This document shows, piece by piece, positions 13,366 through 25,440 of a stretch of DNA of 64,000 nucleotides (within the stretch, counting starts at the first letter, position 1; every line of letters begins with the position of its first letter). The DNA comes from Siphonodentalium dalli (lineage: Eukaryota; Mollusca; Scaphopoda; Gadilida; Siphonodentaliidae): positions 14,306,450 to 14,370,449 of the forward strand of contig CP136069.1 in NCBI GenBank assembly GCA_032622095.1, given 5' to 3'. The notes beneath the pieces are model-generated. The model searched no databases and was not told where the DNA came from. It worked only from the letters and a program-made list of their open reading frames with translations. Position numbers and translations under genes: made by a program.

Positions 13366-14825
13366 GGTTAGGGTTCTCTATTCCGAAGGTTCATTATTCC
13401 GAAGGTTCGCTATTCCGAAGGTTCATTATTCCGAAGGTTCCCTATTCCGAAGGTTCATTATTCCGAAGTTTCGCTATTCCGAAGGTTTTCTATTCTGGTC
13501 GTATTTAACCAGAAATGAATCAAAATTTGCACCCCACCACAAAAACCACACAAGGAATGAAAAATACTATTACGCTAGTTCATATATAGCACATCTATAC
13601 ACCCACTTATAATTCCCAAATTGTCCCAGATGTCGGTTATTAATAGCAAGAAGACAGTATCAGTTTATTATGGAAAGTTAAAAACACAATGACTGAAATA
13701 AACTACATGTACCGTAAGAGATGATCAGAGATATATAGTTTTTCCGAACTGATGGCAATCTGTATTTGAAAAAAACTATCAACATTCAAGGCCCTCTTAA
13801 TTTCCGAACCCCCAGATCACATATATAAAATATATGCCACTATATATACTATTTGAAATATGAAACTCTCTAACACTGTATTGACTATTGTCAGCTTATC
13901 CGGTGATGTAATAAACTGTGAACATGTTTTTGTTGAGTTAATGACGTGTTTTTTATGGTTAAGGTTCATCTGGTTTTGTTGCGCAAAGTAAAGTGTATTA
14001 TTTTCAATGGAGGAGGATAACTCTATATTTTAAAGATAGTTTTATTCCCCTGCAATTGAAAATACATTAGGTTGAATTATGTTGTATTCTGGGAACCATG
14101 GCATATAACGGGGGAATCTTTTTTATGATTTAAGATGTTTTCTATTTCTCTATGGGCTTCTTCTGATACAGACGTTTGAAATTGTGATGAACTATATATA
14201 GTGTTTTAATTATATTTTATGGCACAGCTTGTTATTAAAACCTGATATCAAGGCACTATAAAAAATAGCCGGTGACTCGAAAATTAAGTGGGCCTTACAA
14301 TTCAATACAAATTCACAACTGCTATTATATGTAGGTTCAACTCATACCCGTCTATTCCACGACATTCTGCGTCGCAGTATTCATTAATAGTTATAACCCC
14401 ACTGTTTTAATCCCGCCTTTAGTTGGCGTATTGTTGCCTCTCTAAGATTATTGGGATATAACGTCATACGCAATGACATTAAATCGTATGGAAAGAGCAA
14501 TTGTGTGGGCTGCCTGGCGTGAATCGGTATTGGAAAATAACATCACACGTAATGACATTAAATCTCAAGGAAACCCGCGAAGAAATAAAAAAATAACATT
14601 TATTGTTTCAATGTTTTAAGTTATTTCCTTCATAAAATAAGGAGTCTTCGTGATAAAGAACCCTCTCAATAATTGAATATAGAATTAACCTTTAAAATAA
14701 AAAAATCTTCGGAATAGTGAACCTTCGGAATAGAGAACCTTCGGAATAGCGAACCTTCGGAATAGTGAACCTTCGGAATAGTGAACCTTCGGAATAGCGA
14801 ACCTTCGGAATAGGGACATGTTACC
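13366..14825. mobile_element. Foldback-type element A with inverted 16-bp arrays
   Basis: The left end carries about seven tandem copies of the 16-bp unit ATTCCGAAGGTTCGCT (variable last four bases). The right end (about 14707-14816) carries the same array in inverted orientation. The element is flanked by a perfect 9-bp TSD, CTTATAAAC (13357-13365 and 14826-14834), and both ends begin with GGT in inverted orientation. Terminal repeats built from tandem arrays with a 9-bp TSD are the hallmark of Foldback elements related to Mutator. The interior has no coding capacity, so the copy is non-autonomous. Confidence 0.85.
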
Positions 14826-14912
14826 CTTATAAACATGTTACACCACCTAAAATGCTGATCAGCAGATTTCCCTATTTAATATGACGACGATAGTCGGTCA
14901 TGGTTTGTTTAA

Positions 14913-15152
14913 CCCTTTACCCAACAAAACGGCCGAATAAAACTTCAACAGCCTAAAATATCTTCGGTCTGTCTCAATAACACCATACAAATATGGATAT
15001 CATTAGAACCGGTTCATTGATCACATTTTGATGGTTACAGTTATGCCCTGTGCCAATGCATTCTCTTATATATGCGAGTCGACCATAGGTCGCCTCGCAT
15101 ATATAAGAGGATGCATTGGCCTAAAAAATTGGCCGTTCTGTTGGGTAAAGGG
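14913..15152. mobile_element. piggyBac-like MITE with TTAA target sites
   Basis: The inverted ends CCCTTTACCCAACA... and ...TGTTGGGTAAAGGG are each flanked by TTAA (14909-14912 and 15153-15156). The right half contains the 70-bp palindrome at 15052-15120. No open frame. Confidence 0.85.
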
Positions 15153-15419
15153 TTAAATGGGGTAGGGTTCTCTATTCCGAAGGTTCATTATTCCGAAGGT
15201 TCGCTATTCTGGGCGTATTTAACCAGAAATGAATAAAAATTTGCACCCCCACCACAAAAACACACGAGGAATGAAAAATACTATTACGCTAGTAATCACA
15301 TATAATACATATATACACCCACTTCTAATTCCTAAATTGTTCCAGATGTCCGTTATTAATAGCAAGAAGACAGTATCAGTTTACACGATGACTGAAATAA
15401 ACTACATGTAAAAGTTATA

Positions 15420-16462
15420 CCGAATCATTTGTAATGGTCTATTTTAACAAGCTTTCGGCCCTATCTGGACCTTCCTCAGGACAATATCAAATGTTAAAAC
15501 ACAATCACATGTTGTACGTTTGGCATACTTTCACAAAATGAGTCAGTGGATCAACCAACTTCCGTTAAACCGCACCGTGACGTTGTGGGTCCATGGTAAC
15601 GTTGTCGCGTAGCATCTGGAAATTTATAATTCAGAACTCAGAATATCGATGTTGAATGACTTGTTTTTGTGTTGAACCCATTACCATTGCCTTCCCGCGT
15701 TCCCAACTTCCGTATCCACATATCTTCCCTAACTAGTCTCTCTCGCTTCCCGCCGTTCCGATTGACGAACTCAACCACAGAAACCTTCAAGTCCCTCACA
15801 CCTCTGTGTCCATGAGCTCGAAAGTGGTGGTATATTGGCATGTTCGAGTGTAATCTAATATCTCTCAAATGTTCTGCGACGCGTTCACTCAGAGATCGTC
15901 CAGTTTCACCGACATATACGGCCGTATCACACGCTTCACATGCCAATGCATATATTAAGTTCCTACTCTGGCAATTGACATTCCGTTTTACACTGAATTC
16001 CTTAGATCCCGATGTACTTTTAATGTTGTCGAGTGTTGTGATATCACACGATTCACATTCTTCAGTCGGAGAATTCACGACCCTCGCGGTTTTCCTGTGG
16101 ACAAGCATGTCACCTAGATTGCTATCTCGCCTGTGAGAAACCAGTGGTGGATCCACAAATACCGACTTCATCTTCGCTGAGTCATGTAGGACATTCATGT
16201 ATTCCTTGTGATCCCTCCTATATCAGGCAGCAACGCAGAATATGTGGTGACAATCGGAACTATGTCACTCCTCGCAACTCTGCCAACCCTCTTCTGCTTC
16301 AGAAGATCATCTCGCTCCATTCTGTCCACCTTCACTAACTGCTTCTCTATAAACTTTCCACTATATCCTCTTTTCCTAAACTGGATCTTCAACATTCTCC
16401 TGTTCCTTCTGTAATCATCATCCTTTTCACATATACGCCTGATCCTGATTCCCATTTCATAT
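15420..16462 (-). mobile_element. Truncated Penelope-like retroelement with a 10-bp TSD
   Basis: The insert is bounded by the direct repeat AAAAGTTATA (15410-15419 and 16463-16472), and the empty site is visible in element A. On the minus strand it encodes the end of a reverse transcriptase followed by a GIY-YIG endonuclease. Its 3' end carries CCTGAGGAAGGTCCAGATAG, a signature I associate with Penelope-like elements. It is 5'-truncated. Confidence 0.8.
15638..16455 (-). pseudogene. Penelope-like RT tail and GIY-YIG endonuclease, frameshifted
   Basis: The first part (16455-16195) is a basic segment (RKRGYSGKFIEKQL) like the end of a Penelope RT. The second (16198-15638) starts NVLHDSAKMKSVF, continues with PPLVSHRRDSNLGDML, and then shows a GIY-YIG domain: LIYALACEACDTAVYVGETG, then R-LSERVAEH with the catalytic-type Arg, and an HGHRGVRDLKV segment. 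In the family this nuclease nicks the target site for reverse transcription. The two parts are in different frames and overlap by a few bases at about 16195-16198, so a single indel has broken the ORF. Most of the RT is absent. This is a dead fragment. Confidence 0.75.
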
Positions 16463-17639
16463 AAAAGTTATAGTTTTTCCTAACTGGCTGTCTGTATCTG
16501 TATTATCAGCTTATCCGGTGTAATAAACTGTGAACATGTTTTTGTTTGTTGAGTTAACGATGTGTTTTTGTGCTTAATGTTCATCTGGTTTTGTTGCGCA
16601 GAGTGTATTATTTTCAATGGAGGGGGAATAACTCTATATTTTAAAGATGGTGTTATTCCCCTTCAATTGAAAATACATTAGGTTGGATTATGTTGCATTC
16701 TAGGAGCCATAACGGGGGGATCTTTTTATGATTTAAGTGGTTTTCTATTTCTATATGGACATCTTCTGATACAGACGTTGCAAATGGTGATGAACTATAA
16801 TAGTGTTTTAATCATATGTTGTGGCACATATTGTTATTAAAACCTGATATCAAGGCACTATAAAAAAATAGTCGGTGACTCGAAAATTAGCCTTTAGCTT
16901 GCGTATTCTTGCCTCTAAGATTATTGAGATATAACGTCATACGTGATTACGTTAAATCGTATGGAAACATAGCAATTGTGTGGGCTGCCTGACGTGAATA
17001 TGTTTTGGGAAATAACGTCATACGCAATAACGTTTAATCTCAAGGAAACCGGCGAAGAAAAAAGTCGATCACATTTATTGTTTGAATGTTTTAAGTTATT
17101 TCCTTCATAAAAAGAGTCTCCGTGATAAAGAACCATCTCAATACTTTAGAATATAGAATTAACCTTTAAAATAACAAAAATCTTCGGAATAGAGAACCTT
17201 CGGAATAGCGAACCTTCGGAATAGCGAACCTTCGGAATAGTGAACCTTCGGAATAGTGAACCTTCGGAATAGCGAACCTTAGAGACATGTTCCCGAAATT
17301 GGCCATATTTGTCATCCGCCAACAGGTGGTGTTTTGCTTAGCTTACGAATATATGTTTTATTTCAATGTCACATGCTGTGTCAACAAAAATATAAACTCG
17401 AAAATCCAGTGAACTCATTTCATCTTCTAAATATTGTCTACATAATTTCGAAGGAGGTATAATATAGGTACACGAGCTATCAATACAAATGTCAAATACA
17501 CGAAATAATGATATACTGACATCATATCCTCTGAAAAATACTGTCCATGGCCACAACCATTTTCCAGCTGTTTTCAAGTTTTCGCACACCAGTTACACAA
17601 ACGCTCTTTATTTATATCATATCAGGGATAGGCTAACAC

Positions 17640-17709
17640 GACCTATGGTCGACTCGCATATATAAGAGAATGCATTGGCACAGGGCCGTTCTGTTGGGTA
17701 AAGGGTTAA
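17640..17709. mobile_element. Truncated piggyBac-like MITE (right end only)
   Basis: Half of the 70-bp palindrome, then GGCCGTTCTGTTGGG and AAAGGG followed by TTAA (17706-17709), identical in layout to the right end of the MITE at 14913-15152. The left half is missing. Confidence 0.75.
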
Positions 17710-19430
17710 ATGTATTGTTTGTTATATTTAATATTTTATTTGTTATTTCACTTGTTTAATTTTTAAAAAGATGCAAATAGTGTTATTTTGAACTATACTC
17801 AATATTTCTGAAAACAAAATTTACTTCTAACATGTAAGCATGGGAACCCTTGTAAACAAGATATATTTGCATATAAAGTAACTGGAAATGTGTACAAAAA
17901 TATGATGAAAACATTTTTCAAAAGCCCGAGAAAATGATCAATGATCAATATATAATACGTTTATAAATTATACAAAACTGTCATCATAAAATTTAGCAAA
18001 CAATAGTGAATTAGCAACTGTTGGTGACTTTCAAGAACTAATTGTGTTCATTCCACAGCCTCCACGAATTACGCTTTTTCAATCCTTTTATGCATAAATG
18101 CATTCATTAAATGTGAAAATGTGTTGTTTTCATGGTGTGTGAAAACATGACTAGAATATAAACATCACATTACAACTTTACAATTATTCACAGATATGCT
18201 TGTTTCAATAAATTTGAAATAAAATATGAGAGATCAACACAAAAACACTATTCGATCGGGGGGGGGGGGGGTCATATTTTTTTCCTGGCACGTATGCCGG
18301 GGCGGTGGGTAATCCATGGGACCAACAAACATATTTTTTTCCGCAGTACTCAAAACTTTTTTTCCTGCACGTCTTTTGACTGTTTTTGCAATGAGTTTGG
18401 CTTAAAACACCTTAGAATAAGAGAAATAATGTAATTCTAACTGCTAAACTGACTGCAGGCAGTTATCGTGTTGTATTTTGTTGCAAATTTTGAAATCCAA
18501 GGTGGCCGCTGGCAGCCATGCTTTTTTGTCCGAATGACCTAAAATGACTCATTCCGATTTACATGTCAATGTTAACATCCATGACAAATAGTATGCACAG
18601 AAATTCACATACAGCTGTTTACAGTGAATTTTCCCCCGCAAATCTCTGTTTTAGTGTTAAAAAAAACTGCCAAAAACGGAAAACAAATTGGACGCGGGGG
18701 TGGTTGGGTCCCAACAATTGTCGAAAGTGAAAAATCAGCATACGTGCCCGAAAATCTTTCCGACACCCCCCTAATTCGATGGGGAAAGATATATCGAGCC
18801 CTCTTCGAGGAAGTGTCTGATATACGGATAGAAGCACTTTACAATAAAGCGGGGGATCTGACCTTATGCGTAAGTTGTGGTAGCATGCTTGTGCAATGGA
18901 ATCTTCTAGGAGAGGGTACAATGCCAGCCAGTTGATCGAAATCAGTTCGCTATTCTATCGGTTCCTCGTCTCAAAGACGGTGCAAGGTCCAACTGTCAAA
19001 ATGATCGAAAGAATCCGTTGGCATGACAAACTTGTTGAACACCCTATTATGACCCTTACCTGAGGACCATTCATGTATGATGAATACATGTGTTTATAAT
19101 ATAACTAAATACAGCATCACTAGAATATGTACAGATTGAGGGAAGCTTATCTCAAATAATCCATCTTGAACTTTACAATATGACATTAAGATTTATTTCA
19201 ACCGTAGGCCAAAAAATAAATAAATACCTGTGTTTCTAATAACCCGCCCGTTCCTCTTGGAACCGCCACGACGGTTTTCCTTTTATTTATTGTTTTACGA
19301 ATGTTTTTGTATGCTACCAACATGTCCAGGTGCATTGATCATTGGTGAGCAAATTACACGAGTCCTAACATGCCTGTTATATGGGGCTGAATCAACACTC
19401 TTCTAAATGATGCCAAAAATACAACAAGTG
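17710..19430. other. Intergenic, with a G14 tract at 18258-18271
   Basis: No convincing gene. Open frames of about 100 aa lie on both strands at 18619-18935, but they overlap each other and show no known domain. The sequence after the G tract (TTTTTTCCTGGCACGTATGC) is related to that after the G28 tract at 22086, so poly-G may be part of a small repeat family. Confidence 0.4.
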
Positions 19431-19785
19431 CCATGTTTGGCAATGAACATTTCAACGATTTGGAACGTATGCTCCCTTTGCGCACACATAGCACACGTGA
19501 CGTATGGTAAATATGTAAATATTTCAAATTGAACGTTAGTTTGGCGCGTCCGATTTTTTAAATGTGTTCACATATTTTCTCTGCATGTGAACGCTATACA
19601 CACATACAAAACTATTACATATAATCACTACATAGCAGTTACCTAAATACACATTTTCACAATCACTACATTAAAGTTCCAATATATTGTATATATGCCT
19701 AATAAAATGGGGCATTACCATTTCTGACAATGGGTTTCTTGTAATATTGTGTGCAGCAGATATGTGTAACATTAGGGAAATATGT
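19431..19785. repeat. Dispersed direct repeat of about 350 bp, copy 1
   Basis: Matches 21711-22060 nearly base for base, from TCCATGTTTGGCAATGAAC to GCAGATATGTGTAACATTA. Confidence 0.9.
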
Positions 19786-21710
19786 AAACGCGGTTATGCG
19801 TTACACGTTCGTTATATGGGGCCTTGGTGAATATAAGCAAATATAATTTCCAGGTATAAAGACAGCCTCTGTCGGAGAGTATGTAGATAATGTTGGTTAA
19901 GTTGAGAATTATTTAAGATGGTTCCAGTTATATGGGGATGATTCAACACAGAACATTCTTCTAAATGACGCCAAATACAAAGTGCCACACCAACTGTGGA
20001 CGAAACGCACAGTTTGTGCACCCTTCCCCCCCCCCCATCTGTGCTATTACCTTCCAAAGGACATCGAAATCCGATGATCGACACCCGAGAGTTAATTACA
20101 ACACGAAATGCTCTGACGGACGATCTGATGCACGGACGGATCCCTAGGCTATATGCCCCGAACCTCATGTGGGGAGTGGGCATAATGCGTGCTATTTGAT
20201 CAGACGAGGGCAGCCAGGAGTGGCTGGCACTGTGGGGGGGGGGGGGGGGGGGGGGGCAAAGTAAGTGATGAGCAAGCAAACTGCATAATTTTACATGTAT
20301 GTTAGTAAATAAAATATAATCTTGCAATGAAATCAGCCTTTTAGTCTGGTCGATAAAAGGTTTCCCAAAGAACTAATTTGGACTAAATTCATTTTTATTC
20401 CAATTTGAATAGGAATATTTCCTCTATAACATATTCAAAACTCCGCTAAAATCCACTTTGAGAAAATAGTTTTAAAATGCCCGTTTCCCTGCCTTGGGGA
20501 AATGGTGTTTTCTAAAATATCCCTCATCAGCGACACCAAAACTCCTTGCTCCTCCATCCGATATATACCAGTTTGTGAGAAATTAGAGTGACAAGGACAG
20601 AAAATAATGCAATTGAAAATGGCCACAACCCCAAGCTATGGTACGACGAGAGCAATATAATGTGAAAATAACTATTGGTAATTTACAAGTATGTTGTGAC
20701 ATATCTTTAAAGTTACACATATTGAAACAGATATATCTGTCTGAAGGATTTATCAGTCACTGCAACGCAAGTTAAGCCCAATGATTTACGTCTATATTAT
20801 TCGGGGTTTCTGCTTAGAATGCATCCAACATTCGAGCCAACACAATAATTTCGGGCATGCAACTCGTGAGGTACTGAATCACCACACAGTGTGTGGTATT
20901 TTCATTTGGAATGATGATTGATTATTGAATGTAACGCCGAAACTGAAGTGCAAACCCTTGCTGTGTAAAATAATACTAGTTACATTTCCGGAATTTTCAA
21001 CATTCTCCGTGATAATAAACCATTCACGTATGTCGTAATGGTGATTATACTATAACGAAACACTCATCTCATCAATAGATTAGCACACCATCTCACCAGA
21101 CCGAAGAGACAGTACATCGTGCAATTTATTTAAGACTAATTTGTATGTTGCTATATCAACCAGTATCTTGTTGTTCGAAAATATCTTACCATTTTCACCC
21201 ACGTACTTGGGCTAATTATCAGATCATCGTCCTTAAAGCTATTATTTCTTTGTTGACCATTCACTCAATATTACGCCATATTAGGCTGTATATTGGCAAG
21301 CATATCTGGCCCTGTCACAGGATGTGATGGAGTAAATGTGACTAAAAACGTACTCGGTATTTGCGTACACGGATGGACTAAATGTGTTTACAAACGTACT
21401 TCGCGTACTTGAAACATTTAACGATGATCGAGAGCTTTTAGCCTCATTATTATTCTGCATGCAATTCCATGCACAATTCATATCTCTATTACAATAGCAA
21501 TTAGAACAAATAACAAAGAAAAGATACATGGCAGCCGAAAACAATTCAAATGTCGTATAAAAGAACCGAGAAACTAATAGTTTAGTGTATATCTGCCGTG
21601 AATGAGCTGGCAGCGCGTTAACATAATAACGTGTCAATCGTCAAGGCACCGTTCGTCACTTGTTTCGCAATGGGTGTGTGGTTATTTGTGTATCAATGAA
21701 ATGGACATTC
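19786..21710. other. Intergenic, with a G23 tract at 20234-20256
   Basis: No recognised gene. The minus-strand frame at 19812-20327 is opened by the homopolymer (a proline run) and shows no domain. Confidence 0.45.
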
Positions 21711-22060
21711 CATGTTTGGCAATGAACATTTCAACGATTTGGAACGTATGCTCCATTTGCGCACACATAGCACACGTGACGTATGGTAAATATGTAAATA
21801 TTTCAAATTGAACGCTAGTTTGGCGCGTCCGATTTAAAAAATGTCTTCACATCCTTTCTCACCAAGTGAACGCTATAGACACATACAGAACTATTACATA
21901 TAATCACTACATAGCAGTTACCTAAATACACATTTTCACAATCACTACATTAAAGTTCCAATATATTGTATATATGCCTAATAATATGATGTTGGGGCGT
22001 TACCATTTCTGACAATTGGTTTCTTGTAATATTGTCTGCAGCAGATATGTGTAACATTAC
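21711..22060. repeat. Dispersed direct repeat of about 350 bp, copy 2
   Basis: Second copy of 19431-19785. It diverges at the right, where a G-tract repeat follows. Confidence 0.9.
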
Positions 22061-22085
22061 GGAGTAAGTTTTTCGTGGATCCAAC

Positions 22086-22113
22086 GGGGGGGGGGGGGGG
22101 GGGGGGGGGGGGG
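22086..22113. repeat. Poly-G tract, 28 G
   Basis: An uninterrupted G28 run, the longest of seven such tracts in the window. It can form G-quadruplexes and is prone to assembly error. Confidence 0.9.
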
Positions 22114-24066
22114 CTAAAACATTTGCAGGAAGATATGCCGTTTTTTTGCATCTGGCACTTTCGGGGACCCACCACCCCCTAACATGCAAAAACAAATATT
22201 TTTTACTCCCTATTATTTGACACCTACCACCCAAATTTCACTAAATTTTGGTCTAAATCCGCATAAAACTCTATTGATATCACTCATATGACTGGGAGTG
22301 ATCTTTAGTTCAAATAACAGTTTATGTTGTTTCAGAAGCTGTTTTAATTGAAAACAAGTGTTTTATAAATTGCTGATCATCTGTAAACCTTGGTCATTGT
22401 GCAGGATACACGCAATTTCATAATTTCTAACTATTTCCTGAATAGTCTGCAAACCAGACCATTATCTAACGTATTCCTTACCACTTATGTTAGTCTACTG
22501 GTGCAGCTTACTTCTATTATACTAAATTAGCTGAAACAGGCTCTCTATATTCAACGTCTGAGATACCTGTGGCACTTTCTTTTTCTTTTCATATATATTA
22601 TTGTCTTTGATGTTGGCATCGATCGTACAGCAGCAGCTTTTCCCAATATGAACAAGCGCTAATCAACTTTACTTGTTCGTCATGCCCCGACCTGTTATAT
22701 ATATATTTATTTGTTTCTAATACGAATCCACATTGGCACTACATTTTACAATTCCTTAGCCAATGTTCAGCTTTGTATGCGTATCTTCGTTTACTGCCCT
22801 GGAGAACACATAGTGGTCGTAATACTTTTCATAAACGTACAGCTTTTCCTCATAGTAGACTGGCGGGTGTGCTCAATAACAATTTCAATTTATGAAGGCT
22901 GTAATCGCTTCTATTGTAAATGGGGAATACGTTATCTCGTTCTGATTTAAAATATGGGCAATCTATATCAGGTAATGGAGTTCATCGGTAATAGAGTCAC
23001 TATGAAATAATGAGCAAATACCGTCATTTCTGAGGATATTATTCCAGCTTCCGTCGGTAATGCATGATTGTGTTCCATTATAAAATTTTATTGAAATAAA
23101 GAATGCATTTATCTTCATAACCGGTAGTTTCGTTTGTCCGAAAATTATCAGTTGCCGAAACGTCCGAAGTACCGAAAAATCATGTGCTGAAACGTCCAGG
23201 TGCCGAACCACAAACACGGGTGCCGAAACGTCCAGCATTCCATTGCAGCACTGATACGACGATCTGACGGTATTGAACTCCTAGTGTAACCCAACATACA
23301 TTCATCGTCATGCAATTTATAACTGTATAATTGCAAAGCCTGTGCACTTTACACAAAGTGACTGACAAATGAGAAAGGGGATTTTTCGATGGTATGTGGA
23401 TCACCTGACATATTTATTTATTGAATACACCACGTGCTGATGTGATATGTTCTCAATACTAACTGAGGTTGTGTAAAAATGGAAACTATTCAATATATAT
23501 GGATGTGTTCACTTCGGACATTCTTTTGAACTTTACAAAAAGAGAATTGCCCTTCACCTTGGGTCTACTCAATACTTCAAATATGGTGGGGGTCCCAAAA
23601 ATAGTGAATTTTGGCTTTTCTTATCTGTCAGTCACTTTTAGTAAAGTGTCGTAAGCTGTCGGAACCAACCCATCCATACACATTGTGTACATCTTGCTTG
23701 ATAGAATTACCTTTTGTCCATACCTTCAGTTAATATTGAGGGCATATCCCTTTGTGCCTTAAATATGTATTTCTTGATATTATCGCTTGTTGTCTACAAC
23801 TTAATTGAAATACATATTATGTGTTATTAGTTTTTTTTTTAGTTTAAACATATTTTATTGTATCATTTATGTACAAATGGGATTGGGGCACAAGTTATAC
23901 AACTTAGATAGCCCCTCTCCCCATATAATTACACACGTTATTATAACAACAAAATGTGTTATTCAAACACTTCAAATTGATGTCACTACGCCCAATTGAA
24001 GAAAGCATCTTCTGATGTGTAGTTCGTAAAACACGATATCCGACCTAAGCGAAATTGTAAAGAAAA
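22114..24066. other. Intergenic, with minor dispersed repeats
   Basis: Holds the second copy of the 9983-10065 repeat (23241-23322) and a diverged copy of the 11.4-kb repeat (23570-23790). No gene recognised. Confidence 0.45.
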
Positions 24067-24142
24067 AGTCCTCCATTCGTCCCCATGGTAACAAACAGTC
24101 CTCCATTCGTCCCCATGGTAACAAACAGTCCGCCATTCGTCC
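24067..24142. repeat. 35-bp minisatellite, about 2.2 copies
   Basis: AGTCCTCCATTCGTCCCC plus ATGGTAACAAAC is repeated twice exactly, with a partial third unit (AGTCCGCCATTCGTCCC). Confidence 0.85.
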
Positions 24143-24204
24143 CGAACAAATCATCAATAAACAAACGAGACTAATTTCGCCAACGAGAGTCACTTTATAT
24201 GATA

Positions 24205-24668
24205 TATAGTGACCCGCCATATCAAATCCAGTCGTAAGTCGGGATTTGTTTTACCCTGTGCCAATGCATTCTCTTATATATGCGAGTCGACCATAGGTCG
24301 CCTCGCATATATAAGAGAATGCATTGGGCTAACAATTTTTTACAATTTTAATAATTTGTTCTTGTATTCTTTAACAATATTATAATTTCACCCATACAGA
24401 GCCCCAGATAAACATGAGCAGACGACACTCTTCTATATGCTTCTATATATGTGTGAAGCTCCCTGCAGGGTAATGGATGTTTTTTATTTTATGTCCTAAA
24501 AATTGTAAGAAACATTTATTTAAAAAAAAAGATAAAAAATTGTTAGGCCAATGCATTCTCTTATATATGCGAGGCGACTTATGGTCGACTCGCATATATA
24601 AGAGAATGCATTGGCACAGGGTAAAAAAAATCCCGACTTACGACTGGATTTGATATGGCGGGTCACAT
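24205..24668. mobile_element. Foldback element with arms of about 120 bp, each ending in the GCGAG palindrome
   Basis: The outer arm GTGACCCGCCATATCAAATC at the left is mirrored as GATTTGATATGGCGGGTCAC at the right. Each arm then contains a full 70-bp palindrome (24260-24328 and 24546-24616) facing inwards, so there are hairpins within a hairpin. No coding capacity. Confidence 0.8.
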
Positions 24669-25440
24669 ATGTGAAACAATGGCGTTGTGTTCTGGCAATA
24701 CTGACATAAAAATTATAGAAATACCTGCGTCGAGAAAGTTTATTCCTTGTGAGTCGTAGCAGGGTATTTATTATTACTTTAATATTCATACCAGTTGTGT
24801 GCGTTCTAATAGAACTATATTTTGTCCACACCCTTAGTTGATATTTGAAGCATATTTAATCAGTTTGTGGCGTGTTCGAGCCTTCAGTGGGGTATAGGAT
24901 TCCCCCAAATCAGCGAATATTCGCCTTTCTTACTTGCCAGCCGCTTGTTTTAAAGTGACACTAGCTTTCCGTAACCATTCCATCCACATTAGTGTCTGTA
25001 TCTCTTGAGATTATTGCCTGTTGTCCACATGTCTATTTATTATTGAGAGCATATCCCTTCAGCTCGATGTCTGCTAATAAATTTAAATAGGGATGGGTCC
25101 CCAAACATAAAACAATCGCCTTTCTCATATGCCAGCCGATTGTTTTAAAGTGCCACAAGCTTTCGGTAACCATTCCATCCACATTAGTGTCTGTATCTCT
25201 TGATATTATTGCCTGTTGTCCACATGTCCATTTATTATTGAGAGTATATCCCTTCAGCTCGGTGTCTGCTAATAAATTTAAATAGGGATGGGTCCCCAAA
25301 GCATAAAACAATCGCCTTTCTCATATGCCAGCCGCTTGTTTTAAAGTGCCACAAGCTTTGGGTAACCATTCCATCCACATTATTGTCTGTATCTCTTGAT
25401 ATTATTGCCTGTTGGCCACATGTTTATTTATTATTGAGAG
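24390..25440. repeat. Dispersed repeat copy ending in a 195-bp tandem array
   Basis: Collinear with 10873-11640, then extended by tandem units beginning TCGCCTTTCT at 24921, 25116 and 25312 (periods of about 195 bp). Each unit contains CCATTCCATCCACATTA, TATTGCCTGTTG and CCCTTCAGCTCG. The 92-aa minus-strand frame here is a repeat artefact. Confidence 0.85.

Larger units (their letters stand above)
15163..17292. mobile_element. Foldback-type element B, interrupted by a Penelope-like insertion
   Basis: The interior matches element A: 15210-15410 corresponds to about 13500-13720, and 16475-17170 to about 13740-14690. The left array has only two 16-bp units and the right array (17184-17283) about six, inverted. 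Removing 15420-16462 restores collinearity with A. I could not find a 9-bp TSD. The left boundary sits against the piggyBac-like MITE, so one end may have been altered by recombination. Confidence 0.75.

Noticed and set aside
18619-18935. Overlapping frames of about 100 aa on both strands
   Set aside because: They mirror each other, lie in a poly-G-associated repeat and lack domain similarity.
19812-20327. 171-aa minus-strand ORF with a proline run
   Set aside because: The frame is kept open by the G23 tract; no recognisable domain, start context or splice support, and the surroundings are repeats.
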